64,000 bases of DNA from Candidatus Cibiobacter qucibialis (GTDB lineage Bacteria; Bacillota; Clostridia; Oscillospirales; Ruminococcaceae). A program made the translations under genes and the position numbers. Where the stretch lies: contig SAUS01000001.1 in the NCBI GenBank assembly GCA_004000625.1, positions 5,077-69,076 on the forward strand. The letters run 5' to 3'. Shown here in pieces: positions 60,041 to 64,000 of this stretch. A model generated the notes under the pieces. That model made no database searches. It was not told where the DNA came from and saw nothing but the letters and a program-made list of their open reading frames with translations. Each line of letters starts with the position of its first letter. The stretch's first letter is position 1.

Positions 60041-61384
60041 TCAGTCCTTTTTGTTGCGGGCGATGCCTGCAACAACGCCGGAAAGCGCCAGCAGCGCCAG
60101 CAGGTTGGGAACCGCCATCAGACCGTTAAAGAAGTCCGCCAGCGCCCAAACCAGATCCACTTTCAGGGAAGAACCGATCAGGATGAACAGCACAACAATC
60201 AGGCTGTACACCTTGGTGTACTTGGAGCCGAACAGAGCGTTGAAGTTGACCTGGCCGAAGAAGTACCAGCCCAAAATGGTGGAGAACGCAAAGAACAGCA
60301 TGCAGATGGCAATGAACACCTTGCCGAAGGAACCAAACATCAGGCTGAATGCGGCCTGGGTCAGGGCGGTGCCGGTCATGCCTTCCGGAATCAGGCCGGA
60401 GGTGATCAGCACCAGGGCGGTCAGAGTCAGGATGACAAAGGTATCAACGAATACGCCGATGATGGCCAGCGCACCCTGGTCCTGCGGCTGCTTGACCTTG
60501 GCCAGTGCGTGGGCGTGCGGGGTGGAGCCAAGGCCGGCTTCGTTGGAGAACAGGCCGCGGGCAACGCCGTAACGCATGGCCTGCTGCACGGTAACGCCAG
60601 CCACGCCACCGGCAATGGCCTGCGGCTGGAAAGCCAGGGTGAAGATCTGAACAAATGCGTTGGGAATGGCGGATGCGTTCATGACCAGGATGATGACGCA
60701 GCCGATAATGTAAAACAGTGCCATGATGGGAACCAGCTTTTCGGTAACAGCGGCAATGCGCTTAACACCGCCCAGGAAGATGAAAGCTGCCAGAACGGCG
60801 ATCACAACGCCAACCACCACGCGGTTAACGCCGAACGCATTGTGGAACGCATCACCAATGGAGTTGGACTGCACCATGTTGCCCATAAAGCCGAGGGCAA
60901 GGATCAAAGCAACGGAGAAGAAAGTGGCCAGGAACTTGCCAAACTTGCCCTTGAATGCCGCGCGGATGTAATACGCCGGGCCGCCGGTTACCTGGCCGTC
61001 CACCGTGGTGCGGTAGGTTTGGGCCAGAACGGCTTCGGCGTAAATGGTAGCCATGCCGAAAAAGGCAGAAACCCAGGTCCAGAACAATGCGCCGGGGCCG
61101 CCGCTGACCAGGGCGGTGGCGCAGCCGGTAATGTTGCCGGTGCCAACCTGTGCGGCAATGGCGGTGGCCAATGCCTGAAAAGAGCTCATGCCGTCTTTAT
61201 CAGCTGCCTTGCCGTGCAGGCTGAAACCTTTGAACAAGTGACGCACACCATCTGCAAAACTGCTTAACTGAACAAAGTGCAGCTTGATAGTAAAGAAGAT
61301 GCCGGTGCCAACCAGCAGGAACAGCAACAGATAATTCCACAAAATGTCGCTGGCCTGCTCTACGATCTGCGTAAATGCTGCCAT
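60041..61384 (-). CDS. Sodium:alanine symporter (AGCS family)
   Basis: A 447-residue membrane protein with about 11 helices. Signatures: QALATAIAAQVGTGNITGCATAL (outline), GGPGALFWTWVSAFFGMATIYAEAVLAQ (outline), ARGLFSNEAGLGSTPHAHA and an internal YFFGQVNFNALFG block. It imports alanine or glycine with Na+. ATG 61384 has AGGGGGAA upstream; the open frame extends further without similarity. It stands alone with promoter and terminator. Confidence 0.95.
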   Translation of the reverse strand: MAAFTQIVEQASDILWNYLLLFLLVGTGIFFTIKLHFVQLSSFADGVRHLFKGFSLHGKAADKDGMSSFQALATAIAAQVGTGNITGCATALVSGGPGALFWTWVSAFFGMATIYAEAVLAQTYRTTVDGQVTGGPAYYIRAAFKGKFGKFLATFFSVALILALGFMGNMVQSNSIGDAFHNAFGVNRVVVGVVIAVLAAFIFLGGVKRIAAVTEKLVPIMALFYIIGCVIILVMNASAIPNAFVQIFTLAFQPQAIAGGVAGVTVQQAMRYGVARGLFSNEAGLGSTPHAHALAKVKQPQDQGALAIIGVFVDTFVILTLTALVLITSGLIPEGMTGTALTQAAFSLMFGSFGKVFIAICMLFFAFSTILGWYFFGQVNFNALFGSKYTKVYSLIVVLFILIGSSLKVDLVWALADFFNGLMAVPNLLALLALSGVVAGIARNKKD

Positions 61385-61470
61385 GATTAAAATTCCCCCT
61401 AATACAATATCCCATATCTTACACATCCGGCAGCGCCCGGTATGGGCAGCTGCCACGAAGCGACCTAATA

Positions 61471-61499
61471 ACAATACCATGCCCGTTAGATAAAGTCAA
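61471..61499 (-). promoter_or_regulatory. Promoter of the alanine symporter gene
   Basis: On the minus strand TTGACT (61494-61499), 17 bp, TATTGT (61471-61476), giving a leader of about 80 nt. Confidence 0.75.
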
Positions 61500-61752
61500 G
61501 TGTATTTATACCGAAAACACTCTGACGTGACAAAGTATGACTTTTCCTGGAACATGACGCGGAAATTGAGAAAACAAAAAATGATTCGCAAATTCGAGAA
61601 AACGCCGGGACAGAACGTCGGAAAATCCGTCCGCGTTGGGGGAAACACAGGAAAAGAAAAATCTTGGGCCGTAGTTTGCTTTTGTAAGCACAGGAAGCAA
61701 AAAAGCCCCGGCAGGGGCGGCAGCGCCGCACCCCACCGGGGCAGAAAGCTAA
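61500..61752. terminator. Spacer with the terminator of the fructose PTS gene
   Basis: On the minus strand GCCCCGG (from 61742) pairs with CCGGGGC (to 61705) and six T follow (61704-61699). Transcription from the PTS gene must cross MITE copy 4 to reach it. The part 61500-61690 is A-rich and shows nothing else. Confidence 0.75.
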
Positions 61753-61924
61753 GGCAATACCGCACAATTCCCGCCTAACGGCTCAAGCACCGCTCCGGCG
61801 GCTGCGGCACGGCATCTGCGTTGCCAAAATGCTCGATAAGACATCCAGTATTATCTGCGCTTTTGGCTTAGCAGCTGCCGCACCTCGCTCGCCGTATCGG
61901 CACTTAGAATTATGCGGTATCGCC
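61753..61924 (+). mobile_element. 172-bp MITE-like element, copy 4
   Basis: Same ends and length; flanks CTAA and TTAA agree at three of four positions. It starts right after the stop of the PTS gene (15 bases) and opposes its transcription. Confidence 0.9.
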
Positions 61925-61939
61925 TTAAAATTCAGGAAA

Positions 61940-63892
61940 TCAGGATTCAGAGGATTGCTCTTGGGGCAGGTTCTTTTTCAGCAGGCTCAGGATCAACCCG
62001 CCCAGAATGCTGCCAACGGCCAAAGCAACGCAGTACATCGGGGCGTTGGTGGCAACGGGGAACACGAAGATGCCGCCGTGGGGGGCGCGCAGGCCGCAGT
62101 GGAACGCCATGGAAAGGGCACCGGCGGTGGCTGCACCAATGGCGCAGCTGGGGATAACGTGCAGCGGGTCAGAGGCTGCATAGGGGATAGCGCCCTCAGT
62201 AACAAAGCAGAGGCCCATTACATAGTTGAGCACACCGTTGCGGCGCTCGTCCGGGGTCCACTTTTTGGGGAAGAAGGTGGTGGATAATGCAATGGCGATC
62301 GGAGGAACCATGCCGCCGACCATAACGGAAGCCATGACCTCATAGTTGCCGGAAGCAAGGGCTGCAGTGCCGAACAGGTAACCAGCTTTGTTGAAGGGGC
62401 CGCCCATATCAATGCTCATCATAACAGCAGAGACAGCGCCCAGCAGGATGGCAGAGGTGCCGCCCAGGGAGTTCAGCCAGTTGGTGATAAAGTCGTTGAT
62501 GATGCCCATGACCGGGTTGATGCCGCACATGAACACGCCCATCACAAACACACCGCCCAGCGGGTAGATCAGCATGGGGCGCAGGCCGCTGACGCTTTTT
62601 GGGAGCTTTTCGGTGATCTTTTTCAGGAAAAGGACTACATAACCGGCCACAAAGCCAGCCAGCAAGGCAGCCAGGAAACCACCGGAAACGCCATCCACCT
62701 GGCCGTTCAGCAGGCCGGTAAAGTTAGTGCCGTTCATAGCCAGCACACCGCCGGCAAAGCCGACAGCCAAAGCGGGTTCACCGGCAATGGAAATGGCAAC
62801 GTAAGAAGCCAGGATGGGCAACATGTAGTTGAACACAGCAGAGCCGACCGTCTTAAAGAATGCGGCAGCCGGGGTGTTCATGCCAAAGTTGGCGGGGTCA
62901 ATTCTGTAATCATCCAGCAGGAAAGCAATGGCAATCATGATGCCGCCGCCCACAACAAAGGGGATCATGTGGGAGATGCCGTACATCAGGTGCTTGTACA
63001 GGGTGTGGCCAAGGCTGTCCTTTGCGGCACCGCCCCGGTTCTGCTCCAGCAGGTTCTTGTCAGATTCGCGCACGGTGGAATGGAACACCGGAACTTTGCC
63101 GTCCAGAACGCTCTGCAGCAGCTGCTCCGGCTTATGGATGCCATCATCCACATGGGCGAACAGCACCGGCTTGCCGTCAAAACGGGCGGTTTCCACATTT
63201 TTGTCGGCTGCCACAATAATGCCATCGCAGGCGGCAATCTCATCGGCGGTCAGCACATTCTGGGGGCCATCAGAGCCATTGGTTTCAACCTTGCAGGGAA
63301 TGCCAAGCTTCTGAGCGGCCTTGTTCAGTGCTTCGGCGGCCATGTAGGTGTGGGCAATGCCGTTGGGGCAGGCGGTAACGGCCAACACGCGGTAGGTGGC
63401 AGGCAGCTCTTCCTGAGTGAAGCTCTCGTTGCCGAACTGGGCTTCCTCCTGGGCGTCAATCGTATCCAAAAATTCTTTGGGCGTTTTGGCGGCGCGCAGC
63501 TTTGCCACAAAGTCTTCATTCATCAGCATCTGCATCAGGCGGGCCAGCATATCAATGTGCAGACTGCCGTTTTCCGGTGCGGCAATCATAAACAGCAGAT
63601 CCGTCTTGCCGTCATCGTCAGCATTGTACTGCACGGGGGTCTTCAGGCGCAGGGCAGCCAGGCTGGGGCGGGTCACGCAGGCGGCACGTGCATGCGGCAC
63701 CGTAATGCCGTTATCCACATAGGTGGAAGCCTCCGCTTCACGCGCATAAATGGCAGCTTTGTACGCGGCTTTGTCGGTCAGGTTGCCGTGGGTGGCCTGC
63801 AGCTCCACCAGTTCGTCAATGATCTGCGCCTGGTCCGCTGCGGCAGAATCCAGCGCAATGGATTGGATGTTGAATAGTTCCGTGATACGCAT
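61940..63892 (-). CDS. fruA: Fructose PTS transporter, fused EIIA-EIIB-EIIC
   Basis: A 650-residue protein. EIIA (1-150) has the phosphorylation His67 in GITVPHAR, EIIB (about 165-265) has Cys175 in VTACPNGIAHT, and EIIC (about 295-640) has about nine helices with the fructose-family text GISHMIPFVVGGGIMIAIAF (outline) and NPVMGIINDF. It imports and phosphorylates fructose or a related hexose using HPr. AAGGAGAAGGAAAG precedes the ATG. No fruK or fruR is beside it within the window; the upstream side is cut. MITE copies flank it on both sides. Confidence 0.95.
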   Translation of the reverse strand: MRITELFNIQSIALDSAAADQAQIIDELVELQATHGNLTDKAAYKAAIYAREAEASTYVDNGITVPHARAACVTRPSLAALRLKTPVQYNADDDGKTDLLFMIAAPENGSLHIDMLARLMQMLMNEDFVAKLRAAKTPKEFLDTIDAQEEAQFGNESFTQEELPATYRVLAVTACPNGIAHTYMAAEALNKAAQKLGIPCKVETNGSDGPQNVLTADEIAACDGIIVAADKNVETARFDGKPVLFAHVDDGIHKPEQLLQSVLDGKVPVFHSTVRESDKNLLEQNRGGAAKDSLGHTLYKHLMYGISHMIPFVVGGGIMIAIAFLLDDYRIDPANFGMNTPAAAFFKTVGSAVFNYMLPILASYVAISIAGEPALAVGFAGGVLAMNGTNFTGLLNGQVDGVSGGFLAALLAGFVAGYVVLFLKKITEKLPKSVSGLRPMLIYPLGGVFVMGVFMCGINPVMGIINDFITNWLNSLGGTSAILLGAVSAVMMSIDMGGPFNKAGYLFGTAALASGNYEVMASVMVGGMVPPIAIALSTTFFPKKWTPDERRNGVLNYVMGLCFVTEGAIPYAASDPLHVIPSCAIGAATAGALSMAFHCGLRAPHGGIFVFPVATNAPMYCVALAVGSILGGLILSLLKKNLPQEQSSES

Positions 63893-63946
63893 CTTTCCTT
63901 CTCCTTCTACATGTTTTGCATTTACTGGGGTGGTTTTAAAAACAAA

Positions 63947-64000
63947 GGCAATACCGCATAATTCTAAGTGCCGATACGGCGAGCGAGGTGCGGCAGCTGC
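63947..64000 (-). mobile_element. 172-bp MITE-like element, copy 5, cut by the window edge
   Basis: GGCAATACCGCATAATTC then CTAAGTGCCGATACGG is the exact complement of the right end of the other copies, so the element is inverted here. It lies 54 bases upstream of the PTS start, with no clear promoter between, so its edge may supply promoter or leader sequence. Confidence 0.9.

Overview
The window reads as the chromosome of a moderately GC-rich, monoderm anaerobe of the Clostridia, most like the Faecalibacterium/Subdoligranulum/Gemmiger group of Oscillospiraceae. This is inferred from ylxM-ffh-rpsP-khpA-rimM-trmD synteny, a dcw cluster with a PASTA-type PBP and DivIB, a one-piece 1228-residue PurL and a clostridial ferredoxin. 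No species can be named from sequence alone.

Layout. 1-5.7 kb: end of a peptide-binding protein, Dpp/Opp permeases and ATPases, and a cytosolic SH3b-NlpC/P60 peptidase resembling YkfC, probably a murein-peptide uptake and recycling operon. 5.8-7.4 kb: tRNA-Tyr and tRNA-Leu, a folded tRNA-3'-end-derived element, and a cysteine-synthase-like PLP enzyme. 7.7-12.5 kb: ylxM-ffh-rpsP-khpA-rimM-trmD (TrmD fused to a GNAT acetyltransferase domain), then ptsH. 12.6-15.9 kb: uvrC, rsmD and a coiled-coil protein. 16.0-27.5 kb: a reduced dcw cluster behind a MraZ box (mraZ-rsmH-ftsL-pbp-murF-mraY-ftsW-murG-ftsQ) lacking murE, murD, murC, ftsA and ftsZ. 27.6-29.5 kb: ECF sigma factor, zinc-finger anti-sigma factor and an anchored protein.

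29.9-43.4 kb holds a ten-gene de novo purine operon on the minus strand (purE-C-F-M-N-O-H-D-L-B), starting behind a roughly 300-nt leader with two terminator-like hairpins. The usual bifunctional PurH is replaced by a stand-alone AICAR formyltransferase and an archaeal-type PurO IMP cyclohydrolase. 43.5-53.2 kb is surface polysaccharide: CapE-CapF-CapG (UDP-L-FucNAc synthesis), a WbuB-like glycosyltransferase, a GT2 plus DUF2304 pair, and an MBOAT plus SGNH O-acylation pair. 53.4 kb on: pepT; a small phage-derived islet (XRE repressor, divergent tail-fibre-like protein with a NodB domain, three copies of a 12-mer operator) next to tRNA-Gly; ferredoxin; a polytopic membrane protein; a Na+/alanine symporter; and a one-piece fructose PTS permease.

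Between the genes lie several families of small non-coding repeats. The clearest is a 172-bp MITE-like element with 18-bp inverted ends and 4-bp target duplications (four full copies, a fifth cut by the window end, one 59-bp derivative), three copies of which sit inside operons, one of them in the dcw cluster. There is also a family of hairpins sharing a GTAGGG tag but with different, compensated stems, and a pair of about 150-165-bp repeats flanking capG. The most unusual items are the operator-controlled orphan tail-fibre islet, the MITE family, the tRNA-end-derived folded element, the TrmD-GNAT fusion and the purine leader.
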